Assembly (NCBI RefSeq): GCF_001895025.1
Contig: NZ_BCXI01000010.1
Location: 124,001-188,000, forward strand
DNA length: 64,000 nt
Reading direction: 5' to 3'
Source: Rhodococcus zopfii NBRC 100606 = JCM 9919
Lineage (GTDB): Bacteria; Actinomycetota; Actinomycetes; Mycobacteriales; Mycobacteriaceae
Below the pieces are notes generated by a model, which did not search any database, had not been told where the DNA came from, and worked only from the letters and a program-made list of their open reading frames with translations. Of the stretch, positions 9,289 through 17,663 are shown in pieces (position 1 is the first letter of the stretch; the number at the start of each line of letters is the position of its first letter). Position numbers and translations under genes: made by a program.

Positions 9289-11115
9289 ATGGATACCGGA
9301 TCGATTCCCGTCCTCACTGTCATCGGTCTGATCGCCGCCGCGGCCGCGACCGTCGCGATCGGGATCTACGGTGTTCGCCTGGCGCGTACCACCTCCGACT
9401 TCCTCGTCGCATCGCGCACCGTGGGGCCGCGCTGGAATGCCGCCGCGATCGCCGGTGAATACCTCTCCGCGGCATCGTTTCTCGGCGTTGCGGGGCTCGT
9501 CGCGAAGTACGGGGCCGACGCCCTGTGGTATCCGGTGGGTTTCGCCGCGGGCTATCTGGGCCTGCTGCTGTTCGTCGCGGCACCGCTACGCCGATCCGGC
9601 GCCTACACGGTGCCGGATTTCGCCGAGTTCCGGCTCGGGGCGCGCTGGCTGCGCACGCTGGCGATGATCGTCGTCGCCGTCATCTGTGTGCTGTATCTGG
9701 TGCCGCAGTTCCAGGGTGCGGGACTGACGTTGAACATCCTGCTGGGGCTGCCCGAATGGGTGGGTGTGGCCGCGGTCGGGGCGATCGTCGTCGGCAACGT
9801 CGTCGGTGGTGGCATGCGGTCGATCACGTTCGTGCAGGCATTCCAGTACTGGCTCAAACTCACGGCGGTGGCGTTGCCGGCGCTGGTGCTCACCGTGTAC
9901 TTTTTCGCCGACGACCGGGCCGTGTCCGAACCGGTGCCGCCGACCGTCACCGACCGCACCACCGTCGACATCACCACCGACGTGATCGTGCAGGTCGGTG
10001 AGCCGCTGCCGGTGACCGTCACCGGACACGTCGACGGCCGGCCGGTCTCGGGGCCCGTGCTGCTCGCGCCGGGTGAGCACGAGCTGTCGTCGGGCACCGA
10101 ACTGGTGCTCGACGCCGGTTCACCCGTTCCGGTGGTGGCGGGTGCGCCCGCGGACAACGACTCGTGGGCGTCGCCCGGCAACGGATTCGGCGGCGACTAC
10201 CCGATGTTCCAGGTGTATTCGCTCATCCTCGCGACGTTCCTCGGCACCATGGGCCTGCCGCACGTGCTCGTGCGGTTCTACACCAATCCCGACGGCCGCA
10301 CCGCGCGGGTGACCTCGCTCGCCGTGATCGCCCTGGTCGGGGTGTTCTACCTGTTCCCGACATTGCTCGGTGTGTTCGCGCGACTGTACGTTCCGCAGCT
10401 GCTCATCACCGGGCGCTCGGACGCAGCGGTGCTGCTGCTGCCGGGATCGGTGCTGTCCGGGTGGGGCGGGCAGCTGCTCGCGGCGCTCGTCGCCTCCGGT
10501 GCGATCGCCGCATTCCTGTCCACGTCGTCGGGGCTGCTGGTCAGTGTCGCGGGCGTGCTGTCGACGGATGTGCTGCGCGGCCGGGTGCGGGATTTCCGGA
10601 TTGCGGCGGTGCTCGCCGGAGTGGTGCCGCTGGCGTTGTCGCTGTCGGTGACCTCGCTGGACCTGTCGCGTTCGGTGGGGCTGGTGTTCGCGGTGGCGGC
10701 GTCGACGCTGTGCCCCCTGCTGGTCCTGGGCATCTGGTGGCGGGGGCTGACCGCAGCCGGGGCCGCCGCGGGCATGGTGCTCGGGGGGCTGGTGTCCGGG
10801 ATCGCGGCGATGGTGGTGGTGCTCGCCCCCGTCGATCCGGAACGCGGCGCGGGCTGGCTCGAGGTGCTCGTCGGCTACCCGGCCGCGGTGAGCGTGCCGC
10901 TGGCTTTCCTGACGATGGTGCTGGTCAGCCTCGTCACGCGCCGTTCGGTTCCCGCGGACGTGGGCCGCACCTTCTCGCGCATGCACGTCCCGGAACGGCT
11001 CGGTATGGGCCGTGACCGTGAGATCGGTGCGTTCGACGCGGGCGCGTTCGGTGCGGGCGAGTCGGGTTCGGGCGCACCCGGTTCAGCGGATCGGCGGCAC
11101 CGCTCGTCGCGGTGA
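9289..11115 (+). CDS. Sodium/solute symporter (SSS family) with extracytoplasmic insert
   Basis: A 608-residue SLC5-type (SSS) symporter for acetate or another monocarboxylate. About 13 membrane helices are visible. Early family motifs include GEYLSAASFLGVAGLVAKYG, and TMGLPHVLVRFYTNP near residue 320 is typical of the ActP subgroup. Unlike ActP it has an insert of about 90 residues (about 207-300), hydrophilic and beta-rich, between helices and expected outside the membrane. The C-terminal 40 residues are Gly/Ala-rich and low in complexity. It lies at the end of the LytS/LytTR operon, before a strong hairpin. Confidence 0.9.
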   Translation: MDTGSIPVLTVIGLIAAAAATVAIGIYGVRLARTTSDFLVASRTVGPRWNAAAIAGEYLSAASFLGVAGLVAKYGADALWYPVGFAAGYLGLLLFVAAPLRRSGAYTVPDFAEFRLGARWLRTLAMIVVAVICVLYLVPQFQGAGLTLNILLGLPEWVGVAAVGAIVVGNVVGGGMRSITFVQAFQYWLKLTAVALPALVLTVYFFADDRAVSEPVPPTVTDRTTVDITTDVIVQVGEPLPVTVTGHVDGRPVSGPVLLAPGEHELSSGTELVLDAGSPVPVVAGAPADNDSWASPGNGFGGDYPMFQVYSLILATFLGTMGLPHVLVRFYTNPDGRTARVTSLAVIALVGVFYLFPTLLGVFARLYVPQLLITGRSDAAVLLLPGSVLSGWGGQLLAALVASGAIAAFLSTSSGLLVSVAGVLSTDVLRGRVRDFRIAAVLAGVVPLALSLSVTSLDLSRSVGLVFAVAASTLCPLLVLGIWWRGLTAAGAAAGMVLGGLVSGIAAMVVVLAPVDPERGAGWLEVLVGYPAAVSVPLAFLTMVLVSLVTRRSVPADVGRTFSRMHVPERLGMGRDREIGAFDAGAFGAGESGSGAPGSADRRHRSSR

Positions 11116-11126
11116 GCCGACCGCTC

Positions 11127-11161
11127 GGCGCATCGCACGACAGCTCGGCGTGCGATGCGCC
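11127..11161. terminator. Hairpin between the two symporter modules
   Basis: Perfect 13-bp arms (GGCGCATCGCACG at 11127-11139 and its complement at 11149-11161) around a 9-nt loop, 12 bp after the first symporter's stop. It probably terminates the two-component/symporter operon and separates it from the DUF485-actP pair. Confidence 0.75.
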
Positions 11162-11200
11162 CGCACTCCTTATGCATGTGACCGTCGTCTCACTACCGTC

Positions 11201-11213
11201 TGTGATCATCACA
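11201..11213. promoter_or_regulatory. Palindrome upstream of the DUF485-actP operon
   Basis: TGTGAT-C-ATCACA is a perfect 6-bp inverted repeat around one base, 25 bp upstream of the GTG start of the DUF485 gene. The half-sites resemble CRP/GlxR (TGTGA), but the spacing is 3 bases instead of 6, so another regulator is possible. Confidence 0.45.
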
Positions 11214-11237
11214 ACTCACACGACCGAGGAGTCGGCA

Positions 11238-11597
11238 GTGACCACAGTCAAGAGTGGGAGCCAAGCGCCGGTGCGCCGCGAACCCACACCCCAGGACTTC
11301 GTCGAGATGCAGGCGAGTCCGGAATTCCAGGAACTGCGTAGCCGCCTGCGGCGGTTCGTGTTCCCGGTGACAGTGTTCTTCCTCGCCTGGTACGGCGTAT
11401 ACGTGCTGCTCGCGACGTACGCCGCCGACTTCATGGCGACGAAGGTGATCGGCAACATCAATCTCGGATTGATCCTGGGCTTCGGTCAGTTCGTGACGAC
11501 GTTCGTGATCACCGCCGTGTACGTGAAATTCGCCGGACGTGAGCTCGATCCCCGGGCCGCCGCGATCCGTGAAGAGCTGGAAGGACCGGCACAGTGA
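11238..11597 (+). CDS. DUF485 family membrane protein
   Basis: A 119-residue membrane protein of the DUF485 family. A cytoplasmic N-terminus contains FVEMQASPEFQELRSRLRRF, the family's characteristic opening, followed by two helices (about 46-68 and 78-102) and a charged tail. DUF485 proteins accompany ActP-type acetate symporters and may act as accessory subunits; their biochemical role is not settled. The GTG at 11238 has a GAGGA Shine-Dalgarno 7 bases upstream (11226-11230). Its stop overlaps the actP start by GTGA. Confidence 0.9.
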   Translation: MTTVKSGSQAPVRREPTPQDFVEMQASPEFQELRSRLRRFVFPVTVFFLAWYGVYVLLATYAADFMATKVIGNINLGLILGFGQFVTTFVITAVYVKFAGRELDPRAAAIREELEGPAQ

Positions 11598-13231
11598 CCG
11601 TTCTCGCGCAGAGTGGGTCGGCCGATGTCGGCAACCCGCTGATCAACATCGCGATCTTCGTCGCGTTCGTCGTCGTCACCATGGGACTGGTCATCAAGGC
11701 CAGCCGCACCACCAAGAAGGCCTCCGACTTCTACACCGGCGGCGGCCAGTTCTCCGGCCCGCAGAACGGTTTCGCGATCGCCGGTGACTACCTGTCGGCC
11801 GCGTCCTTCCTCGGCATCGCCGGTGCCATCGCCGTCTACGGCTACGACGGCTTCCTGTACTCCATCGGCTTCCTCGTTGCGTGGCTCGTCGCGCTGCTGC
11901 TCGTCGCCGAACTGCTGCGCAACACCGGGCGGTTCACGATGGCCGACGTGCTGAGCTTCCGTCTCAAGCAGCGTCCCGTACGCATGGCGGCGGCGCTGTC
12001 CACCCTCGCGGTGTCGCTGTTCTACCTGCTCGCCCAGATGGCCGGTGCCGGCGGCCTGGTTGCCCTGCTGCTCGATATTCACGACAAGGCCGGTCAGGCG
12101 ATCGTCGTCGCGGTCGTCGGGGTGCTCATGATCGTGTACGTGCTCATCGGTGGCATGAAGGGCACCACCTATGTGCAGATGGTCAAGGCCGTGCTGCTCA
12201 TTGCGGGCGCCGGGATCATGTTCGTCCTCGTGCTCTTGGCGGTCCGCGGCAACTTCTCCCAGTTGCTGGCCGACGCGCAGGCCATGGCATCGAGCTCGAC
12301 GGATGCGGCCGTCGCCGGCCGCGACATCCTCGCCCCGGGTGCCAAGTACGGCATCAGCGACATGACCCGCATCGACTTCGTCTCGCTCGGTATCGCCCTG
12401 GTCCTCGGCACCGCCGGCCTGCCGCACGTGCTCATGCGCTTCTACACGGTGCCGACCGCGAAGGAAGCTCGCCGCTCGGTGACCTGGGCGATCGGCCTCA
12501 TCGGCGCGTTCTACCTGTTCACCCTGGTCCTCGGCTACGGCGCGGCGAAGCTGGTCGGTCCCGACGTCATCCTGAGCGCCCCCGGCAAGGAGAACGCGGC
12601 GGCTCCGCTGCTGGCCTTCGAACTCGGCGGAACCCTGTTCCTGGCGATCATCTCCGCGGTCGCGTTCGCGACGATCCTCGCGGTCGTCGCGGGCCTGGCG
12701 ATCACCGCGTCGGCGTCCTTCGCCCACGACATCTACGCCAGTGTCATCAAGCGCGGTAACGCAACCGAGGACGAGCAGGTGCGGGTCTCGCGCATCACCG
12801 TCGTCGTCATCGGCCTGGTGTCGATCGTGCTGGGCATCCTGGCCATGGGCCAGAACATCGCCTTCCTGGTTGCGCTGGCCTTCGCGGTCGCTGCCTCGGC
12901 GAACCTGCCGACGCTGCTGTACTCGCTGTTCTGGAAGAAGTTCAACACCACCGGCGCACTGTTCAGCATCTACGGCGGCCTGATCAGCTGTCTGCTTCTG
13001 ATCGTGTTCTCCCCGGCGGTGTCCGGCAAGCCCTCGTCGATGTTCCCGACCGCCGACTTCGCACTGTTCCCGCTGTCCAACCCGGGCATCGTGTCCATCC
13101 CGCTGGCGTTCGTTCTCGGCATCGTCGGCACCTACGTCGGTCGCCGCAAGACGGAGGACCCGTTCAAGCAGGCCGAGATGGAGGTCCGCTCGCTCACCGG
13201 TGTCGGTGTCGAGAAGGCGGTTGCACACTAG
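11594..13231 (+). CDS. actP: Cation/acetate symporter ActP
   Basis: A 545-residue SSS-family symporter, closely similar in layout to bacterial ActP, importing acetate or related monocarboxylates with Na+ or H+. The motif GDYLSAASFLGIAGAIAVYG lies near residue 63 and GTAGLPHVLMRFYTVP near residue 271. Only a short loop occurs where the preceding paralogue has its 90-residue insert. It is coupled to the DUF485 gene by a 4-base overlap and followed by a bidirectional hairpin at 13274-13306. The upstream LytS/LytTR pair may regulate both symporters. Confidence 0.93.
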   Translation: MTVLAQSGSADVGNPLINIAIFVAFVVVTMGLVIKASRTTKKASDFYTGGGQFSGPQNGFAIAGDYLSAASFLGIAGAIAVYGYDGFLYSIGFLVAWLVALLLVAELLRNTGRFTMADVLSFRLKQRPVRMAAALSTLAVSLFYLLAQMAGAGGLVALLLDIHDKAGQAIVVAVVGVLMIVYVLIGGMKGTTYVQMVKAVLLIAGAGIMFVLVLLAVRGNFSQLLADAQAMASSSTDAAVAGRDILAPGAKYGISDMTRIDFVSLGIALVLGTAGLPHVLMRFYTVPTAKEARRSVTWAIGLIGAFYLFTLVLGYGAAKLVGPDVILSAPGKENAAAPLLAFELGGTLFLAIISAVAFATILAVVAGLAITASASFAHDIYASVIKRGNATEDEQVRVSRITVVVIGLVSIVLGILAMGQNIAFLVALAFAVAASANLPTLLYSLFWKKFNTTGALFSIYGGLISCLLLIVFSPAVSGKPSSMFPTADFALFPLSNPGIVSIPLAFVLGIVGTYVGRRKTEDPFKQAEMEVRSLTGVGVEKAVAH

Positions 13232-13273
13232 GAAAGCCGTCGCCATCAGGAGAACCCTGTCGGCGAACCGTTC

Positions 13274-13306
13274 GGTGCCGCGCTCCCCACCCGGGAGCGC
13301 GGCACC
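13274..13306. terminator. Bidirectional hairpin terminator
   Basis: Perfect 14-bp arms (GGTGCCGCGCTCCC at 13274-13287, complement at 13293-13306) with a 5-nt loop lie between the convergent actP and choloylglycine hydrolase genes. Confidence 0.85.
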
Positions 13307-13325
13307 ATCGCTTTGAGGTTCTCTG

Positions 13326-14321
13326 CTACTGCGCGGCCGGAAGTTCGAGGAACTGTAACGGGGCGGTTTCGACGAACCGGTCCGTGACATTGCCGCCGAG
13401 CCCACCCTCGAGTGCCGTATCCCCGAGCAGATCGAGCTTGCGCGCGGACGCACCCTCGCTGAAATCCAGCTCGGAGAGATTGACCCACAGGACGTTCGGG
13501 CGCGTCGTCGACGCGAAGACGTAACGCTTGTTCGTCAGGTCACCCACGGTCTGCCAGATCGTCTGTGACGCATTGGGCTTGTCCGGATCCGGGATCCGGA
13601 ACGGCTGGGCCGCATTGCGGATGACACTGAACATCCCGGCGATGGCTTCGACCTGGCTCTTCGGTTCGGGGAGCCGGCCCACGTAGTACGCGGCGCGGGC
13701 AAACCGGTCGGCAGCCACCGTGGTGCCGGGCAGCGGCTTCTCCCCACCGAACGCGTCGACCTCACGGAGCAGTTCGAGCTGCTTGTCGTAGGTCGGCGAA
13801 TTCGTCATCACGTGGTAGCTGCGGTCGTGCCAGACGGTCACCTTGCCGTCGACGTATTCGATGATCGCCGAGTCGCCCGTCGCATCGTCCAGCGCGAGGT
13901 GCACCGCAGGCACCTCGCCGGTGGTCGGGTCACCGAGTGGAACGACCTGCACGCCGGTCTGTTCGATCCACGCAGCCGCTTCGGCGACCGTGGCGAAGTT
14001 GTCCAGGAAGTACTGCAGCCACACGGCCATGCTCAGCGCCGGCCGGGACGGGTCGTGGGTTCCGTAGTCCGACTCTGCGAGCCAGAGAATGTGCCCCGAC
14101 AGTCCGGCCTCGTTCATGCCGTCGACGGTCATCATGTCGAAGGCCCCGGCGACGACGCTGCCGAACTTCGAGGTCCAGCTCAGCGACCCGCCGACGCCGT
14201 CGCGTCGGTCGATTCCGCGCGGCAGGGACCACAGATTCGTCCCCGTGTCGCGGTGATAATCCATATTGCGTCCGACGAGTACCGATCCCGCCGCATCCGG
14301 CCAAATGACCCTGGTGCACAT
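13326..14321 (-). CDS. Choloylglycine hydrolase family (linear amide C-N hydrolase)
   Basis: A 331-residue Ntn-hydrolase related to bile salt hydrolase, penicillin V acylase and N-acyl-homoserine-lactone acylases. The protein begins MCTR, so removal of Met exposes the catalytic N-terminal Cys, and VGRNMDYHRDTG follows, matching the family's conserved Arg and Asp region. No signal peptide is seen, so it may be cytoplasmic. The start is set by the Cys2 requirement and by a GGGGAAGAGAG-type Shine-Dalgarno just upstream. Natural substrates in soil actinobacteria are uncertain: bile acids, acylated amino acids or quorum signals are all possible. Confidence 0.88.
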   Translation of the reverse strand: MCTRVIWPDAAGSVLVGRNMDYHRDTGTNLWSLPRGIDRRDGVGGSLSWTSKFGSVVAGAFDMMTVDGMNEAGLSGHILWLAESDYGTHDPSRPALSMAVWLQYFLDNFATVAEAAAWIEQTGVQVVPLGDPTTGEVPAVHLALDDATGDSAIIEYVDGKVTVWHDRSYHVMTNSPTYDKQLELLREVDAFGGEKPLPGTTVAADRFARAAYYVGRLPEPKSQVEAIAGMFSVIRNAAQPFRIPDPDKPNASQTIWQTVGDLTNKRYVFASTTRPNVLWVNLSELDFSEGASARKLDLLGDTALEGGLGGNVTDRFVETAPLQFLELPAAQ

Positions 14322-14469
14322 GTTTTCTCTCTTCCCCGCTCGCCGGGCGAATGCGTGTTCGATTTGTTGAGAATATCGAGGGCGCAACCGACTTTGGCAC
14401 AATCGGCGACGGAACGAGCAAGTTGGCGCGGATCGCTCCAATTTCGCCACGAATCGCCACGGCGGTTCC

Positions 14470-15025
14470 TCACGGTGAATCGCGCCGCCGACCCCGCGAC
14501 GGCGGCGCAGGGTCCTGCAGGTACCAGCCGCCGTTGACACCGACGGTCCGGCCGGTGCTGAAGCCTGTGTTGTCCGAGCACAGGAAGGCGCACGTCGCGG
14601 CCACGTCGTCGGGAGTTCCGTTGCGCCGCACCGGAGTCATTCCCGCCAGCAGATCCGGGTCGATGTTGCCCTCGGCGGCGCCGTTGCGCGCCATCGGGGT
14701 GTCGATGATCGATCCGGCGCACCGGATCGGGCACTGGACGACGAGATCGTGATGATACGACCCCAGTCCGACGTCACCATATCCGGAATAGCGGCCTGGA
14801 TCGAGTGGAACGTTCCGGTGAGATTGACCGCAATGATTTTCTCCCACGCATCCGCGGTGATCTGCGCGAAGGGCGCGCTGAATTCGATTCCCGCGCTGGT
14901 GACCATGATCGAGATCGGCCCCAGTGTGGATCGGACGGTGTACCGACGGCCAGCCCGATCCCCGACGCGCCTCCGGTGGCGACGGCGACGTGGCCGGCCG
15001 TGACCTCTGCGTTGTTCCGATTCAT
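14470..15025 (-). pseudogene. Decayed short-chain dehydrogenase/reductase (SDR)
   Basis: Pieces of one SDR gene are spread over different minus-strand frames. The 5' piece (from ATG at 15025) has the nucleotide-binding motif TGGASGIG. The middle reads PISIMVTSAGIEFSAPF and IIAVNLTGTFHSI in another frame. The 3' piece reads GSIIDTPMARNG, then DDVAATCAFLCSDN and GRTVGVNGGW, and ends at 14470. A segment that should carry the catalytic Tyr-x3-Lys is missing between ITISSSSARSG and the 3' piece. At about 185 codons instead of about 250, with frameshifts and a deletion, the gene cannot make an active enzyme. Confidence 0.8.
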
Positions 15026-15181
15026 GGCGGCCACCCTCCTGGTGCTGAGCATGTGCCCAGCAATGCTGAGCACTCGAATAGCATGTCGTCGGGGACGTGT
15101 TCAAGGTCATATTCGGGCCGAGCGATAGGATGTTCGGGCATCATCGGCTGCCCGTTCGAACTGTGGAGGTGGACAGCGCGC

Positions 15182-15682
15182 ATGCCCTCGCCGCGCAGAA
15201 TCGGGGCTCCCGACGCGAAGAATCGGACGGTCCTGTTGGACGCGGCCGAAAAGGTGATGCTCGAGCACGGCTAAGCGGCCGTCTCGTCCCGCCGCCTCGC
15301 CGAGCAGGCCGGCCTCGAGCCGCAGCTGGTGCACTACTACTTCGTGAACATGGACGAGCTGCTCGAGGAGGTCTTCCGACGCCGCGCCGAGCAGGGTCTC
15401 GAGATCCAGGCGAAGGCGCTGGCATCACCTCAGCCGCTGTGGGCGCTGTGGCGGTTCAGCAGTGACCCGTCGGGAGTCGCGATCGGGGTCCTGCTCGATC
15501 GGTACGGCATTGCGCACGAGGATTTTCCGCCCGTCGTCGCCTCGGTTCTCACGACCAGCCTGTCCCGCGTCGTCGTGATGGAGGAGACGCTCGGTTTCAC
15601 CCTCGGTCACGCCGAAACCATCGAGCGGGTGGAGCGATGGCTCGTCGCGGTCGAGGGGGAGTGGGGCCGGCCGAGGGTGTAG
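15182..15682 (+). pseudogene. TetR-family regulator interrupted by a stop codon
   Basis: Reading from ATG 15182 gives a TetR-type N-terminus (RTVLLDAAEKVMLEHG), then a TAA at 15272-15274, then in the same frame AAVSSRRLAEQAGLEPQLVHYYF, the rest of the helix-turn-helix. The TAA stands where most TetR proteins have Tyr or Phe (HGY-A), so a single TAC/TAT to TAA change explains it. The remaining 136 codons encode the ligand-binding part. Reinitiation at the GTG at 15329 would lack the DNA-binding domain. The adjacent decayed SDR gene was probably its target. A sequencing error is a possible alternative. Confidence 0.8.
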
Positions 15683-15936
15683 AAAGCTCCGGACCCAGGC
15701 ACTCGACCGACGCCCGGCTCCGGCGGCATCAGGTCCGGCGGGCGCGCTGGTGAGGACATCGCCGCCGGTCCTCCACGAACTACGCGTGCACCCGAATGGT
15801 ATGCGGCAGAATGCATCCCGCCCTCCGCGATGCGCTCGAACACCGTCCGGTATTCGGCGGGGACTCCGTCGTCGGAAGGGCCTCGTCGGCGGAAGGTTCG
15901 GCTTCCTGGGCTATGGGTGCAGGGCGAGATCGGCGG
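15683..15936. other. Intergenic stretch without a supported gene
   Basis: 254 bp between the TetR remnant and the end of the flavin monooxygenase gene. Short open frames on both strands have no recognisable domain or Shine-Dalgarno. Confidence 0.5.
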
Positions 15937-17304
15937 TCATCCCAGTTCCTCGACGGAACGAGTAATACGCGGATCGGGCAGGCCGAAACGGCCACGGATG
16001 GTCGGTGAGTCGTACTCGGTCGGGAACACGCCCTCGGCCTGCAGAATCGGTACCACCTGCTGCACAAACCGCTCCAGATCCTCGTGCAGGATCGGGAAGT
16101 GGGCGTTGTATCCGGACACGGCGCCGTCCGCCCACCAGTCGATGAGGGCGTCGGCGACCTCCTTCGGTGTGCCGATGACCTGGCGGTGTCCGCCGACCTC
16201 GCCGACCCGGCGCACGATCTGCCGGGTGGTGGGCTCCTCGAGCCGTACCAGATCCTGCAAGGCCTTGCTGAAACCGATCGGCCGTGCCTGATCGTCTTGT
16301 GGGGCGAACCACTCTGCTTTCAAAGGCTTGTCGACGTCGATCGAGCGCGGCAGAGCCGGGTTCAGTGCGCGCTGCTCCGTCAGGAACCGGGCGATCAGTT
16401 CTTCTTCGCCGGAGACACCGTTGGTGACTTCGTGTCGACGCAGCGCCTCCTCGCGGGTGTCGCCGATGCACACGTTGACACCCGGGAACAGCCGGATGCT
16501 GTCGGCGGGGCGTCCGTGCGCGCGGGCGGCAGCGTCGAGTGTGGCCGCGTAGTCGAGCGCGGCCTGCTTGCTCAGCAGCGCCGCGTACACGATCTCTGCA
16601 TGCTTGCCCGCGAAGTCGATGCCTTGCGCGGAGGCCCCGGCCTGCGAGATCACCGGATACCCCTGTGGGCCGACCGGGACGTTGAGTGGTCCACGGACGT
16701 CGAAGAACTCACCGTGGTGGTCGATGACGCGGGCGGTGGTCTCGTCCCACAGCGGACCGGTCGGTTCCGGTCCGTCCGGGGCGTCCCACGACAGCCACAG
16801 TTTCTTGACCACCTCGAGGAATTCATCGGCCTTGCGGTAACGGTCCTCCCGGTCGAGCAGGCCGTCCGCGGTGAAGTTGGCGGCGATGTCGGGATTGAAG
16901 CCGGCGACGGCGTTGAAGATCACCCGACCGCCCGAGATGGTGTCGAGGCTTGCGAGTCGACGGGCCAGATTGTATGGGGAGTTGTAGCTCGTCGACGCGG
17001 TCAGCACGAACCCGATGTCCGGCACCGCCCCCGCGATCGCGGAGAACAGGGTGATCGGGTCGAAGAGATGCCCCGGGCCGCGGGAGGAATCACGTTGCAG
17101 TGCTGGATGATCCGAGACGAACACCGCATCGAGGATCCCCGATCTGGCGATCTCCGCCGAGCGTCGATAGTGCTCCCAGTCCGCGAAACGGTTCCACTTG
17201 GTACCGGGCCAGTTCCACGCCCTGGCCGAAGCCCCCGCCCCGACGATGGACGCGGCGAGCGTGAGCCTCCGCTGGGGTTGTGGCGGTCTCGCGGCGGTGC
17301 TCAT
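15937..17304 (-). CDS. FMN-dependent LLM monooxygenase (NtaA/SnaA/DszA family)
   Basis: A 455-residue flavin monooxygenase of the nitrilotriacetate monooxygenase/DszA subgroup of luciferase-like enzymes, using FMNH2 from a separate reductase and O2. Family features include the N-terminal AWNWPGTKWNRFADWEHY, then DAVFVSDHPAL, TASTSYNSPYNLARRLASLD and GGRVIFNAVAGFNPDIAANF, with QAGASAQGIDFAGKHAEIVY near the middle. Length equals DszA (about 453). GGAG lies 7 bases before the ATG at 17304. It is divergent from the rhodanese-DszC-like operon and close to an ABC importer, suggesting cleavage of an organosulfur or sulfonate substrate. The exact substrate cannot be read from sequence. Confidence 0.9.
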   Translation of the reverse strand: MSTAARPPQPQRRLTLAASIVGAGASARAWNWPGTKWNRFADWEHYRRSAEIARSGILDAVFVSDHPALQRDSSRGPGHLFDPITLFSAIAGAVPDIGFVLTASTSYNSPYNLARRLASLDTISGGRVIFNAVAGFNPDIAANFTADGLLDREDRYRKADEFLEVVKKLWLSWDAPDGPEPTGPLWDETTARVIDHHGEFFDVRGPLNVPVGPQGYPVISQAGASAQGIDFAGKHAEIVYAALLSKQAALDYAATLDAAARAHGRPADSIRLFPGVNVCIGDTREEALRRHEVTNGVSGEEELIARFLTEQRALNPALPRSIDVDKPLKAEWFAPQDDQARPIGFSKALQDLVRLEEPTTRQIVRRVGEVGGHRQVIGTPKEVADALIDWWADGAVSGYNAHFPILHEDLERFVQQVVPILQAEGVFPTEYDSPTIRGRFGLPDPRITRSVEELG

Positions 17305-17406
17305 GCGGATGCTCCGTTCGGTGGAAGGAAATCGGCGCGCGGACGGCTAATGGGATCCTGCGGCCGTACCGCCAATTGAGCACCGATCGACGCAGGCGCG
17401 TCAATG

Positions 17407-17431
17407 GTTAGGAATCGCCCTGATTCTTAAC
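17407..17431. promoter_or_regulatory. Candidate operator, 10-bp inverted repeat
   Basis: GTTAGGAATC at 17407-17416 and GATTCTTAAC at 17422-17431 form an inverted repeat with one mismatch around a 5-bp spacer. It lies about 100 bp upstream of the monooxygenase start and 230 bp upstream of the rhodanese start. The half-site GATTCTT recurs at 20034-20040, just before the solute-binding protein gene. Confidence 0.55.
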
Positions 17432-17489
17432 GCCGGCGCGAACATCCGTGGTGCGCTGCGGGACTCGGCCCGGCGCCCGCCGGACGTTA

Positions 17490-17504
17490 GAACCAGCGTG
17501 GTTC
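17490..17504. promoter_or_regulatory. Candidate operator, GAACCA-GCG-TGGTTC
   Basis: A perfect 6-bp inverted repeat around 3 bases in the same divergent region, 160 bp before the rhodanese start. It is the size of a dimeric regulator site; the regulator is unknown. Confidence 0.45.
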
Positions 17505-17663
17505 ATTTCCCCGCGACCGGCGTCTCCGCAGTTCAGGGCTGTGCGCGCGGAGCGCCGGATCTTCTCGTCCCCGGCAGGGCCCAGCGCCCGTGATTACCCT
17601 GTGACGACCGGCCGTCGCGCCGCATCCGATCCGATCCCCTACCCGTGAAAGTGGACGACACAC

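Larger units (their letters stand above)
17305..17663. promoter_or_regulatory. Divergent control region of the sulfur island
   Basis: 359 bp between the divergent monooxygenase and rhodanese genes. It holds two inverted repeats, listed separately, and no convincing open frame. Both operons are probably controlled from here. Confidence 0.6.

Noticed and set aside
15607-15843. Small minus-strand frame beyond the flavin monooxygenase gene
   Set aside because: No recognisable family or Shine-Dalgarno; overlaps the TetR remnant.
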